Positions 23,561-34,105 of a stretch of DNA of 64,000 nucleotides are shown here, in pieces. A program made the translations under genes and the position numbers. Each line of letters opens with the position of its first letter. Position 1 is the stretch's first letter. The DNA comes from Ctenosaura bakeri (Eukaryota > Chordata > Lepidosauria > Squamata > Iguanidae): positions 558,001 through 622,000 of the forward strand of contig CAOLHI010000424.1 of NCBI GenBank assembly GCA_948474755.1. The letters run 5' to 3'. The notes beneath the pieces were generated by a model. The model was not told where the DNA came from, ran no database searches, and saw nothing but the letters and a program-made list of their open reading frames with translations.

Positions 23561-25645
23561 CTCCAGATAAAAGATCACTGCCTTGGTGCCTTTTTTAAAA
23601 AAACATTCTGCAGACTGTGTGCTCTTCTCTCTCCAGTGCTGCAGCTTTGATTTGTTTTTCCGCAGAAGAGGAGGAAACACTGTAGGAAGGCTAACGTACC
23701 CACCCCAATCCAGATTGCATTGCAGGGGCAAGGAAGGTACAGCCCTCCAAGAAAATGTTTGTGGTCCCTGGATTCCCAAGGAGCCAATTTTTTTAATATT
23801 GTTTTTTCTAAAATTAATTACTTAATTAATTAGAACCCAAGTCACTTCTTGTTTGGGAAAAATGGCTTCCTCTGAGAAGGCCAAAAAGTCATTCCTCACA
23901 CTGCCTAAGGGGATTGGGGAAATTTGGAGGAAAATATTTGTCAGTTTTCAGGGTGCACTAGGGTATGCTCCAATGACCTGTGGGGGCCAATGTAGCCCCC
24001 TAACCCCTGATAGTTGCCCACCTCCGATGCAGAGAGACAACCGGTGATGCCAGATCAATGCAAGCTTGAGTACAGCACGAGAGACAAAATTCTTCTTATA
24101 GAAAGGGCAATCAAGTCACTTCTAGCTCTCTACGCCAAGACTATGTATTGCTGCAAATTAAGGCAGACAAAATACCGGAAACAAGCTTCCTGTTGCTGGC
24201 AGGAGATCATTAATATTAAAAAAGTACTCTAATGTTGTTTTTAAGATCACAAGTTGGATTTAGTATAACTATCCCAAATTACTTTGAAAGGATCTCATTA
24301 TTCTGAGTTGCACAGAATAAATGAAATTAGATATCCCAGTTTTACAAAGATGGGACTATATTCCAAACCACCAGAGGGAGGTACAGTGTTGATTAAAACT
24401 ATGCAGTGGAGCTTATCCCAAGAATTAACTGATGTGCTACAAAGAAGAAGGGGCATTTAGAAATAGGAGCCACTGGAATGTAAGAGGAGGAGGTGAACAG
24501 CCTTGTCTTTCGACCTTGAAAAACTTTCAAATGTTGATTTTTTTTTTAAAAAAAAATGACATTACTACTCTAAAGTTAGCTAATATGCAGCCATTCTTTC
24601 CTTGCTTTTATCTCAGCAGGTGGGATGGAGCTTATTTATGTTCATAATCATACCATAACATACTCCTACTCACTACAATTTTCTGGCCACACAGAAAGTA
24701 ACTGCATTACTTCTAAGAGTGTTTATGGTGGAAGGTAATTGTTAGCAAATTTGCTACTACCAGATCTGAGTTATCATACTATGAGGCACTGTGTAAGTTT
24801 AAAAACAGGTTCTTATTTTTACCATATGCCAAACCATCCTACACTTCCTCCAGTACATCCACATTAGTCATTTCTACCCCAAGAAAATGATGATAACAAT
24901 AATGATGACACTGATGATGATGATTTTAAAAGAATATAGTACACAACAACTATACAGAAGATGGGCAAAATAAAATTATGTAACACTGCATTTTCTCTTT
25001 GTGTATTTCAACTTGGTGCAGATGTTAACTATAATACTCTTATGCATGTTAACAGACAGTTCACCAAGGTCTCAGTGAGGCCAAGAGCCAACAAAAGATG
25101 TACCCATATATTACTACACGGACCCTGGGAATGGAGGTTTCAATGACTACTTAACAAAGACCTCTTACACTCCTCCCTACACACAGAGAAGTGGATGGAG
25201 AATTTGAGCTGGTTGGTGCTTTGAGCCACAGTAAAGTAACCAAGCAATTCCGCATCCAAATCTGGAAAACAGGCCTATTCTCTTTCTCCACATGTTTGAA
25301 GACAAGGGCTGAATAGGGTCAGCTTCTCCTCCATCTAATTCTTATTGTGATCTTCTGAGTAAATAAACCAACCAACCAGTCTGTGGCTTTCAGCACAGCG
25401 GCCAGTAAGGACAGAAGAGCGATATCACTTATGTTGCTGTCCTTTGTTCTGTGAAATCTGACACTAGGCTTCTGTTATACAAATAAGTGTATCTAGTCCC
25501 AACTGGAAGGTAGATCATAGAATAGCTGTCCATGTAACTCCTTTCACAAGAATCTGGTGCTCTGTTGTATGTTCTTCTCAGCTTACCTCTTGACCAAAGA
25601 ATTGTATTGTGCAATCTAAACAAAAAAAACGTTTAAATGATTATA
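23561..25645. other. No recognisable gene; short microsatellite
   Basis: GATGATAACAATAATGATGA at 24888-24923 is low-complexity. A block near 23940-24030 (GTAGCCCCCTAACCCC) looks repetitive but is unassigned. A CTCF-like motif at 24368 is listed separately. Confidence 0.35.
24368..24381 (+). promoter_or_regulatory. CTCF-like core motif
   Basis: CCACCAGAGGGAGG matches the CTCF core with one weak position. Motif only. Confidence 0.25.
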
Positions 25646-25966
25646 TATAGAATGATAGACTTGGAAAGGGTCCTGGTGAACATCTAGTACAAACCTCTAT
25701 TCAGTGCAGGGTGATTAACACAGGATGCAACTGTAGCATCCTTCGCAGATGGCAGTCCAGCCTCTAGTTAAATATGTTCAACAAAGGAGAGTCTCTCACC
25801 AACTGAGGCAGTCTTCCCCACCGTTAAAATTCATAGGATTATAAAATCATAGAGTTGGAAGGAGCCACATGCCCCACTGAATCCAGCACCCTACTCAATG
25901 CAGGATCTCCAAATAAAGCATCCTCAGCAGAGTAATTGAAAAGTAATGGCCCTAGGACAGAACTCT
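25646..25966 (-). mobile_element. Two CR1 3'-end fragments
   Basis: AGAATGATAGACTTGGAAAG with TCTAGTACAAACCTCTATTC (25646-25830), and AAAATCATAGAGTTGGAAGG with CCCCACTGAATCCAGCACCC (25850-25966), are both decayed versions of the CR1 3' terminus seen at 18155 and 38400. The second ends in GGCCCTAGGACAGAACTCTG, matching RT-region text of CR1 (GGGCCCAGGACAGAACC), so it has an internal deletion or is a mosaic. Confidence 0.55.
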
Positions 25967-26300
25967 GTAGTGGTCTGAGCACTCGACTATGAGCATTTCC
26001 GCACTAGACTGTTATAGCGCTATGATTCTGCCCCTCTCGTAACTGCAAACCCCAGGATTCCATAGGATGTTGCAAGTGGAATCATAGTGCTATAACAGTC
26101 TAGTGCGGAACCAGAGTATGACTCTGGAGAAGACCAGGATTCAAAGCCCTGCTCAGCTATGGAGCCCCTGTGGGTGACCATGGACAAATATTCTCTCAGC
26201 CTTAGAGGAAGGCAAAGGCAAACCCCCTTTGAACAATTTGTGTGTGTGTAGGGTAGTTCACCTTAAGTTCACCATAAGTTAGAAATGGCTTGAAATTCTC
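25967..26300 (+). mobile_element. tRNA-derived SINE interrupted by a foldback MITE
   Basis: The head GTAGTGGTCTGAGCACTCGA ends at 25992. The SINE resumes at 26114 with GAGTATGACTCTGGAGAAGA and runs to the tail TAAGTTAGAAATGGCTTG. The 121 bp between are a foldback MITE listed separately, flanked by GACTATGA and GAGTATGA. Confidence 0.75.
25993..26113. mobile_element. Foldback hAT-like MITE inside a SINE
   Basis: A 121-bp palindromic element has arms CATTTCCGCACTAGACTGTT and its inverted copy AACAGTCTAGTGCGGAA. The SINE sequence GACTATGA/GAGTATGA is duplicated at both sides (25985-25992 and 26114-26121, 7 of 8 match). An 8-bp duplication points to the hAT superfamily. It is shorter than the roughly 200-bp members at 37751 and 60771 because most of the central part is deleted. 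Confidence 0.7.
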
Positions 26301-26361
26301 CTATCTATAAAAAAATTCTCCTAAAGTTTAGGTTTCTCCTAATGATGGCTTCCCTGCAATT

Positions 26362-26524
26362 TCCATCTTCAAGTTGCTCCTAGCTTATGGTGACCCTAAG
26401 GCAACCCTATCAGGGTTTTTTTTTTTAAAGGAAAAAAAAAAGATTTCTTCAGAGTGGGTTTGCCTGTTGCCTTCCTCTGCAGCTGAGAGAATATGACTTG
26501 CCCAAGGTCAACCAGTGGGGCTCT
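26362..26524 (-). mobile_element. tRNA-derived SINE, head missing
   Basis: TTCAAGTTGCTCCTAGCTTA and TATGACTTGCCCAAGGTCAA show the tail and body on the minus strand. A poly-T/poly-A expansion sits near 26415-26440. Confidence 0.6.
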
Positions 26525-26821
26525 CACAAAACGTACTTTTCTGGAAATCACTATTCTTACATATCACCTCCTTGACAACTGAAAGAACCACCAAATGTTA
26601 CTGCAGCTTCACTTAGGCCTGTCTCAGGCCACTTCTGCCCTACACTGTTATAGTGCTATTATTCCACTCTGAACATCCTACAGAATCCTGGGGTTTGCAG
26701 TTTGGGAAGGGGCATTTATTGTTCTCAGCCATAGGGCAATTTGGCCTCAGTAAATGACAAACCCCAGAATTCCACAGGATGTTCAAAATGGAATAATAGC
26801 ACTTTAACAGTGTAGCATGCA

Positions 26822-27685
26822 GTACATATATGCATATGTGGTGGAATTGCAATAAGATAATGGAGTTTTGGCAAAAGGTTTTTAAAGAGATAAAAGAGAT
26901 TATAGGAGCAGATATACCAGTATGTCCAAATATTGCATTGTTGTCTATATATGATAAGGTTGAGTGTACTCAAGTAAAGAAAGAATTAATAACAAATTTG
27001 ATAACTGCAGCGAGATTAATAATAGCAAAAAAATGGAAAGCAAATGAAAAATTTCAAATAGAGGAATGGTATAACGAAGTGTGGAAAATTGCAATTAATG
27101 ATAAACTAACATGTAGAATTAGGTTTATGAAAGGTTTGGTTAAAGGGAATGATTTTGAAGAAATTTGGAAAATATTTTTGGATAAAGTTCTGAAAAGAGA
27201 TAGTAATACTACCCTGTCAAAAGAAGAATGGCAATTTTGGAAAGTGGATTAAATAAAAAGTTGGCTCTGGGGGGTGGGTATTTTTTAGTTTTAGTTTTGT
27301 TTTTCTTTTATGTTGTATATTTTGTAATTCTTAGTAGGTGTGTGTGTCAAACTTGTGATTTATAGATTTAAATGGATAAGTGATGTTAATGTTTTTTTAA
27401 AAAAAAAAGTTAAAAGAATTAACAATAGAAATAGATTAAAGGGGATGTGAAAAATATTGAATTAAATGTGAAATTATAACAGTTGAACAGATTTATAAAT
27501 TTAAGAGTAAAGGTGCAAAATAACAATGAAAGTTAGTATTGCTTAAGAGAAGAGAAAAAAAGAAAAAGAAAAAAAAATTTTTTAATTCACTATTATGTAT
27601 ATCACATGGTGTTTAATTTTTTTTTCTTGTTTTGTATTTGTGATTCAGTTATATAAATAAAAAAAAAATTAAAAAAGAAACAAAA
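26822..27685 (+). mobile_element. 5'-truncated L1 with 16-bp perfect target duplication
   Basis: AACAGTGTAGCATGCA occurs at 26806-26821 and again at 27686-27701. Between them is the end of an L1 ORF2 (to 27252), a 3' UTR and an A-rich tail (about 27655-27685). The perfect duplication marks it as younger than the L1 at 18932. Confidence 0.85.
26830..27252 (+). pseudogene. L1 ORF2 C-terminal fragment
   Basis: A 140-residue open frame starts HMWWNCNKIMEFWQKVFKEI, the conserved cysteine-containing segment near the L1 ORF2 C-terminus. It includes LITAARLIIAKKWK and ends at a normal stop. It is open because the copy is young, but without RT and endonuclease it encodes no working protein. Confidence 0.85.
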
Positions 27686-27711
27686 AACAGTGTAGCATGC
27701 AAATAGCCTTA

Positions 27712-27812
27712 GTATGGTGCCATCTTCTTGTGTTGGACTACAGTTCCCACCAACAGCAGCCAGGTGGTTGAAGATGATGGGAGCTGCTGTTAGACACATC
27801 TAGAAGGAATCT
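27712..27812. mobile_element. Decayed palindromic MITE, TCCAGATG family
   Basis: GTTGGACTACAGTTCCCACC and GATGATGGGAGCTGCTGTTAGACACATCTAGAAGG form the two arms. Confidence 0.5.
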
Positions 27813-28255
27813 ACTTGGAGGCTGTATTAGACAGTGTCTATAGTGGAAAGAGCCAGCAAGTTAAGAAGCAGAGGAAATGGCATTTATCTGTTGCATAGGA
27901 AAATCGTGGCTGTGTGGAAAACATATGCTTGAATACACATAAACCTCCATTTTAATGTTTTCAATTTTGTAGTCTGTAAATTTTTAAAACATTTATGCAA
28001 AATTTAAAAATTTACAGCATTAATACTGTACTCCCAAGTATCCAGATCACTTCATACACATTATACATAGATAATTTCCTTTTCATGCTGCAGTTGTTTC
28101 TACTCATCAGAAGTGTCACATTGATTAGGCCACATCACACACACACACAACTAAATGATTTGGCCAATTAAAGGAAAATCCTGAAAGGTACTTTTACTTA
28201 CATATTTTACTTGTTGTAAGAGCTCTCCTAGACACTGCCTAGCAGGTGACCAAGA
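27813..28255. other. No recognisable gene; short AC repeat
   Basis: A short (AC)n lies at 28136-28150. Nothing else is recognised. Confidence 0.4.
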
Positions 28256-28409
28256 CACATAGGAAGCTTATTGATCCATCTAGCCCAGACTTGCAGCAAC
28301 ACTCCAAGATCTAAGGCAGTAGTTTCTCCTGCTATATCTGGATATACCAGGGACTGAACCTGGGGATTTTGGCATGCAAAGCAGTGGCTCTACCACAGAG
28401 CTAAGGCTT
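28256..28409 (-). mobile_element. tRNA-Ala-like SINE, reverse orientation
   Basis: On the minus strand the 5' end reads TAGCTCTGTGGTAGAGCCAC, then TGCTTTGCATGCCAAAATCC, then GGTTCAGTCCCTGG. This has the A box, a TGC anticodon position and the B box of a tRNA-Ala-derived head. The body includes TCTGGGCTAGATGGATCAAT. The family is common in reptiles; no name is assigned. Confidence 0.65.
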
Positions 28410-29080
28410 CAAAGACAGTTGCATGCATTCTGCTCTTTGCCTAAAGGAAAGAAACCTGTGTTCCAGTTCTAAAGTAAAGGTGCGGTCTGAACACAACTTG
28501 TGTCCTTTCCTGTCTTTTTGGACTGCTTTTCTTGAGACTCTCATTCTCATACAAGTTGATTTCCATCCTGGGCAGGCACCAGTGGCAATAGGGTTGCCAG
28601 ATATCAGGGCTTAGCCCCTCTCCTCCAGTCCTTAGTGCAAGGAGGAAGAAGTGCTACCTTGAAAAATAAGTAAGTGTGTATGTATGCCTCTGTGTATGTC
28701 TCCATGTGCACGTGTGTGTGCACTCTTGTTTGTTACACTTAGCATTTCTGTTGTTATTGAATGGCAAGCTTTGCAACTTTGATTGATGCTTAATGCATCA
28801 CGCTTAATGACATCACCAAGAACTACTCCTAATAACATCACAAGGGGTCATCCATAGGTCTCAGCTTGGCCCTGAAATCTCAGTATCTGGAATAATCCCA
28901 ACCCTCATGGCAGTGACTCACCAATCAAGCTCACCTTGGCTAGTGAGCTAACTGACTTGTCTCTCTTCCTATCCATCCAAGCCACCCACTTCCTGCTGCC
29001 GGCCTTGTGGAACAGAGATTTTTCTGCACACCCACACACAAAAGCCCATATAATCAGGCTGCTGCTGCCACAGTAAATAA
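28410..29080. other. No recognisable gene or repeat
   Basis: Contains short TGTGTATGTATG low-complexity DNA near 28672-28720 and nothing else recognised. Confidence 0.4.
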
Positions 29081-29252
29081 ATAGTGTAGTTGTTTGAGCA
29101 TTGAACTATAACCCTGGAGACCAGAATTTGATTTCCCACTCAGTCATGAAAACCTACTGGGTGATCTTGGGCCTGTCACACATTCTCAGCCCCAGAAAAC
29201 TCCCTGGCAGATTCACCTTAGGGTCGCCATGACTTGAAGGCACACAAGAATA
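29081..29252 (+). mobile_element. tRNA-derived squamate SINE, internally shortened
   Basis: AGTGTAGTTGTTTGAGCATT, CCCTGGAGACCAGAATTTGA and the tail GGGTCGCCATGACTTGAAGG are present. The middle block is deleted, as in the copy at 10276. Confidence 0.7.
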
Positions 29253-31408
29253 GCCCATGCATGCCTGGCACTTCATTAATACGGTATGTGAGGAAAAAGC
29301 CATGGTTTATCTGTTACTTGGGCCTTCTGGCCTACCCCAGAGAAGGCTTCAGCTAGCATGGTTTCAGGAACAGTATCTGCTCACAGAACATCTGCTGCCA
29401 AGTAGGAGGGCTGGCCATTTGTGCTCAGGCTAGTCAGCTGAGTGGCAACAGCTGAGCCCAGACCAGATGAGTTTTATGGAGAGTCCAGTTCTCATGAACT
29501 CTGACCAGTGCTAAAAGGACTTTATAGCCCAGCTATAAACCATTTGATAGAAATATGTTACTACCCATTAAAAGAAACCCAAAATAGAAAAAGGACCAAG
29601 TCAGCATGACTGAATGTGCACATACCTTGCCCTTTTTAAATGGTGTTATAAAAGAATGCAGAAGCTCCATCTATGTTTTTCACAATAATCCAAACTGAGT
29701 TTGAAAAAAAACAAACACATGTACACACAATGACTTTTGTCTAACAGGTGGAGACAAGGTTAAAGTAACATAGTGGCAGTAAAAAAACTGCACTTACAAG
29801 TTTTCTTTGAATAAAGTTCTGGCTTTTAATATAAATATATAAAATTCCTCAACAAAGCATTTAGAAACAGGAAACTGGTAATACTGGAAAATGCTATTGG
29901 TACAATAAAAGTGCCAGTATTTTGTTTTTTTTAGAAAGGGGAAGTAAAATGCTAATGATAGGAGAAGAAAACAAGGCAGAATTCTAATTTCATACATCTA
30001 ATTTTTTGTGATATTCTTGGTTTCATACCAACTGTCAGAAAAATCTTCAGTATAATATAATGGATCCTGCATTGAGAACAAACAAATCACTTCCAGAGAA
30101 CTACCCAGTTCCTACAACTACTGGCCAAGCCCTTTTCAAGTTGCTGAGAGGACTCAGGCGTGGATGTTCTTTTCTCGTTGCATCCGGTTCTCAATGTCAC
30201 TTTAACTTAGTTGGGAAAAAATGTTGCTACTGAGCTGTGGGTGTAGCTGATTCAGTTTCCAAAGCACAGAATGTAATTCCCTAGACACAAATTATGATTT
30301 GTGCTTCTGAGTAGGATAACTTGCAATGTTAGCACCCCATGGCAAAGTCCAGTGATTTATTCTTCCCAGTGTTTAATGACTTTGGATCTCACATTAGTGA
30401 AAACTCTGATGTGGAGGAGAAAGAGTTGGCAATACTGCCTATCAGGAACTAACACTGAGCAACAACTAGTTGCTTTCTGGCAGACAGGATGTCACCATTG
30501 CTCTGTACTCCAATCCAAGCTACTAGCCAAACTGCATGAAAGCGTGGGGTAGAAGAGAAAGAAGGCATGTGCTGATTACATTCACAGATCCTTCCACCAC
30601 CATCAACAACCCAGTAAATGGAACATGGAGCAAAACCAAAGTACTTACATTAGCCCTGTTCCTTGGACTACATTTTCAGTGACAAGCATTACTTCCTTGG
30701 AAGGGAAAAGATCTAGTCTTTCAAACATGGTTCTACCTGTCAATGGCTGGGGCAACTATACACTTTGCTTCCCTACCACTGGAGACTGGAAAAATTATCC
30801 TTTATGAACTACAGCTCCCAGAAATATTCTAATAGCTGTTCTGGCCTGGGAATTCTTAAAGTCATATTCCAAACGAGTAACTTTTCCAAGCTCTACCCCC
30901 AACCATTTGTAACTGGCTAAAATTTCATCATTTGTGGTGCTATTGTACTCAGTTGCAGTTGCAAACTAGCTGGCCGTGGGCAGGAAATCTGGACGAACTG
31001 TAACTTCAAACATCCTCCCCATTTTCAAACAGCCATCTGAATAAGCTCTTAAACTGAGCAAAACCATGCCTTCTTGAAGGGCAGTAAATACATTTTGTAA
31101 TTTCTTGCCTGATTAAGAGATCAGGAGGTCCTGAATGTTTGGATCCTTTTGATTAGCCTAAGAAAGATATACGGTATTAATATGGTTCACATTTTCCTCA
31201 AGAGCAACAAGACTACTTTCACTTTTTACTGTTGCTTACATTATCTTTCAAAGACAAAATTCACACCATTAATTTATAGGATTGACTGTCATAAGTTATG
31301 GTTATCACTTCTATATCTTAAAAATGGGTTTAAGGAAAATGACAGGGGATACAGATTGCAATTAGTCCCGGTGGCTATATATTACTGTCAGTCTCAGAAA
31401 CAATGCAG
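29253..31408. other. No recognisable gene or repeat
   Basis: About 2.1 kb without a family signature apart from a small block near 30807-30860 (GAACTACAGCTCCCAGAA) that resembles one arm of a palindromic MITE. Confidence 0.35.
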
Positions 31409-31752
31409 AGCCTGAATATCCTAAAGGCACCAGATCCTCTCTGATCTTGCAAGCTAAGCAGAATCAGCCATGGTTAGTACTTGGATGGGAGATTGCCAAT
31501 GAATACCAAGTTCTGTGACTATGGCCATTTCCGCACTAGACTGTTAGGGGAGGGGCCTCAACTGCAAACCCCGGGATTCCATAGGATGTTGGAAGAGGAA
31601 TAATAATGCTATAACAGTCCAGTGCTGACATGGCGTATAGTTCAGTGGAAGGAACTTGCCCAACTACCCCTGAGTATTTCTTGCCTAAGAAAACCCTATG
31701 GGATTCATGGTGTCAGCATAAGTCAACAGGGGAATTGAGGGCACATACACAC
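31409..31752 (+). mobile_element. 5S-rRNA-derived SINE interrupted by a foldback MITE
   Basis: From about 31409 the text follows vertebrate 5S rRNA: CTGATCTTGCAAGCTAAGCA, then TGGTTAGTACTTGGATGGGA, then GAATACCAAGTTCTGTG, covering the internal promoter region (A box, intermediate element, C box). After the MITE at 31525-31632 the SINE body resumes (TATAGTTCAGTGGAAGGAAC, GCCTAAGAAAACCCTATGGG) and ends with a tail like that of the tRNA-SINE (AGTCAACAGGGGAATTGAGGGCACA). It is not a functional 5S gene: it carries many substitutions and the 5S 3' end runs into SINE sequence. Confidence 0.8.
31525..31632. mobile_element. Foldback hAT-like MITE inside a 5S-SINE
   Basis: CCATTTCCGCACTAGACTGT and the inverted arm ATAACAGTCCAGTGC bound a 108-bp element. 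Flanks GACTATGG (31517-31524) and GCGTATAG (31633-31640) are a decayed 8-bp duplication (5 of 8 match) of SINE sequence. Confidence 0.6.
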
Positions 31753-33227
31753 TTGGAGATAGTACAGTTCTGGATACCAGTGGCTGGAGAACACAAGCGG
31801 GAGGATGTAGTCTCAGCTGTGAGCTTCCAACAGGCATGCTAATCATGGGGAACATTGATGGTAGACTAGATGTACTCTTGTCCTGATGCAGAGCCCTTTT
31901 CTGGATCTACTTACATTCTTGAATTTGTTTTAGGACATCCTTGTATGAGAATATCACACTGAAAAGGAAATTAACTGCCACTTTCCGTAACATGGCAATA
32001 CATCTGTAACAGGAGAAATATACTGATCTACCTTCCTTTAAAATAGATTAATAATCATAAAGCTCAAAGAACCTACACGGGAAGAGTCCTTTGAAAACAC
32101 AAATGAAGCAAAATGACTTTTAAAAAAAATCATATCCCAAACAAGAATACTTGTGGCATTTTTATCTATTAGAACCTGACTTGGAAGCCCAAGCTAAAAA
32201 ATGTGATTCCACCAACACAAAGGAAGACAGCCAGGAAGATATGGATTTTAATTCCTCCTGTGCTGTACCTTGAGACAACCACAAAAAGAATGAAAGGAAG
32301 CGTGTTTCAGCAGAAAAGGAATCATTCCTCTCCATACTATATAGCTGACCTTTAGATCCTATTACATTCTATCCCACTCCACAACTGTATAAATATGATT
32401 TACACCTGAGACCTTAATATCATTCGGTACTGCATGTGAAGTAGGTCTATATCCACCAAAGCTCAAATGAAAATTTAAAAAACAGTCTTAAAAGTGCTGC
32501 CACATTTCTTGGGTTTTTTTCCTCCCTCTCCTACTCCTTTTCATGCTGCAAAAGGCTAACATCATTACTTCCTTGAAGCTTTAGAATTCAGTGACAGAAA
32601 GGGTCAGTTACAAGGACTAGTTTAACAGGCTTCTCCTTTTCTTTCTCCCTCAGTTTTTCTTTTAATAGCCACAGAAATTGACAAGATTTTATCTGGACAA
32701 GCTGAGACACAACATTTGCAAAGAAAAAAAAACCTGGCATCAAGCAAATGGATAGCCTACAAAATTCATCTCTCTTCCACTTGACCGATAAAAGAAACTT
32801 CCCACTTCTCTTCCTTTCGAAGCACTGGATATTCACCAGTCATGAAAGGATACAACAGTACATTATGGCATGGTGCAGCAAATGGTATAGCAACGATATT
32901 AAAAAGAAACCAAAAATTACACACATGTCCCCCTCCTTTTTAAAAAAAAATACAGATAACAAAGAACAGTTATTTCAGAAAGCTGCAAAAGAGAGAGATA
33001 GCATAGAAAGTGCCATTCAGTCCACCCTGCTGAAAGACCAAGTTGACTAATTTGCCATTTTAATGGAGAACTAATGCTGAAAAAAAAGAAGCTGCAGAAT
33101 TCATGGCTAAGCAAAGGACTAGACCCCCAGATCTCTCAAGGCCTACCAGGGTTTTACCCTTTTAACAAAAGAATCTGTATAAACATCTCCCTGTCCTCAT
33201 ACCAGCTCCATTCTCTTCTGGCCAAGG
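31753..33227. other. No recognisable gene or repeat
   Basis: AT-rich DNA with chance open frames only. Confidence 0.4.
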
Positions 33228-33440
33228 CTCATTCACCCTACACAATTATAGCCCCATTATTTCACCTTAAATTCCATGGCTGCATTCTATGAAATCCTAG
33301 GCTTTGTAGTTCAGTCAGAGGCACCAGAAAAGCTCTCTGGCTGAGAATCTAAATTTCCTCCATGAACCGACAATCTCAGGATTCCACAAGATATTGCCAT
33401 AGCAATTAAAGTGGAGTCATAGCACTCTAATTACGTAATG
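33228..33440. mobile_element. Foldback MITE, divergent subfamily
   Basis: CCTACACAATTATAGCCCCATTATTTCACC and the inverted AGTGGAGTCATAGCACTCTAATTACGTA form the arms. The centre has GGCTTTGTAGTTCAGTCAGA and CTCTGGCTGAGAAT, as in 44753-44999. The two share the ATAATT/TTATAT arm variant and define a subfamily. Confidence 0.55.
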
Positions 33441-33486
33441 TTAATGGATCCTACTTCAGGTGTCGACAGCTGGAACAGCCCTTTAT

Positions 33487-33620
33487 AACAGTGCTTCTCA
33501 AATTATAATCTTCCAGATGCTTTGGATTTCAGCTTCTAGAAGTCAGCAAGCCAATAGTTGGGACTTGTATGAGCTGAAGTCCCAAACATCTGGAGGACCA
33601 AAGTTGGAGCAGCATTACCT
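33487..33620. mobile_element. Decayed palindromic MITE, TCCAGATG family
   Basis: CAGTGCTTCTCAAATTATAATCTTCCAGATG and the inverted CAAACATCTGGAGGACCAAAG form the arms. Confidence 0.55.
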
Positions 33621-33656
33621 TACAGCAGTCACTTTCTCAAAACCTTTTTCCTATTT

Positions 33657-33681
33657 GTTTGTTTGTTTGTTTGTTTGTTTA
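33657..33681. repeat. (TTTG)n microsatellite
   Basis: Six tandem GTTT/TTTG units. Confidence 0.9.
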
Positions 33682-34105
33682 CGTTCCCTCTTTCCACCAG
33701 AACTGGGACTTAACACATCTCACAATAAAAGATTTTTTAAAAATTTTAATTTCATCTAGCTTAATTTTTCCAAAGGAAAAAACATATTAAAATCCACCAT
33801 TGGGCCACAACTTTATTAGGACCATCCAAACTTCCACAAAAGTGTGCAAACTGTTGAGTGCTTTAGTACCCATAATCAAGCACAAAAAGTAGGGAATGGG
33901 GGAAGAAACAGAGAAGTCCAAAGATCAGGTCTGAGTTTGTGGTAAAAGGGCCTTTTTCACATGGGGTTTTTAAAGCTTCCCAGTTCGTCCTTGGTCGGGT
34001 GCCTTTTACACGTTAGAGAGCATTAAACTTTTTGCATTCTCACACCAATCTGAGCGGGGGCGCCACCAATCTGCATTTCCGCGCACTTTTCAAAGACCGG
34101 ATAAA

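Larger units (their letters stand above)
26629..27710. mobile_element. Foldback hAT-like MITE split by an L1
   Basis: Arms CCTACACTGTTATAGTGCTA (from 26639) and its inverted copy GCACTTTAACAGTGTAGCAT (to 26819) form a palindromic element of about 200 bp. Near the end of the right arm a 3'-part L1 (26822-27685) is inserted. The terminal bases AATAGCC resume at 27702. Confidence 0.7.

Noticed and set aside
28256..28409. A tRNA-Ala gene
   Set aside because: The A and B boxes and TGC position are visible, but the cloverleaf is degenerate and the sequence continues into SINE body.
31425..31524. A functional 5S rRNA gene
   Set aside because: The 5S similarity has many substitutions, runs into SINE body and tail, and has no proper 5S 3' end or terminator; it is a 5S-derived SINE.
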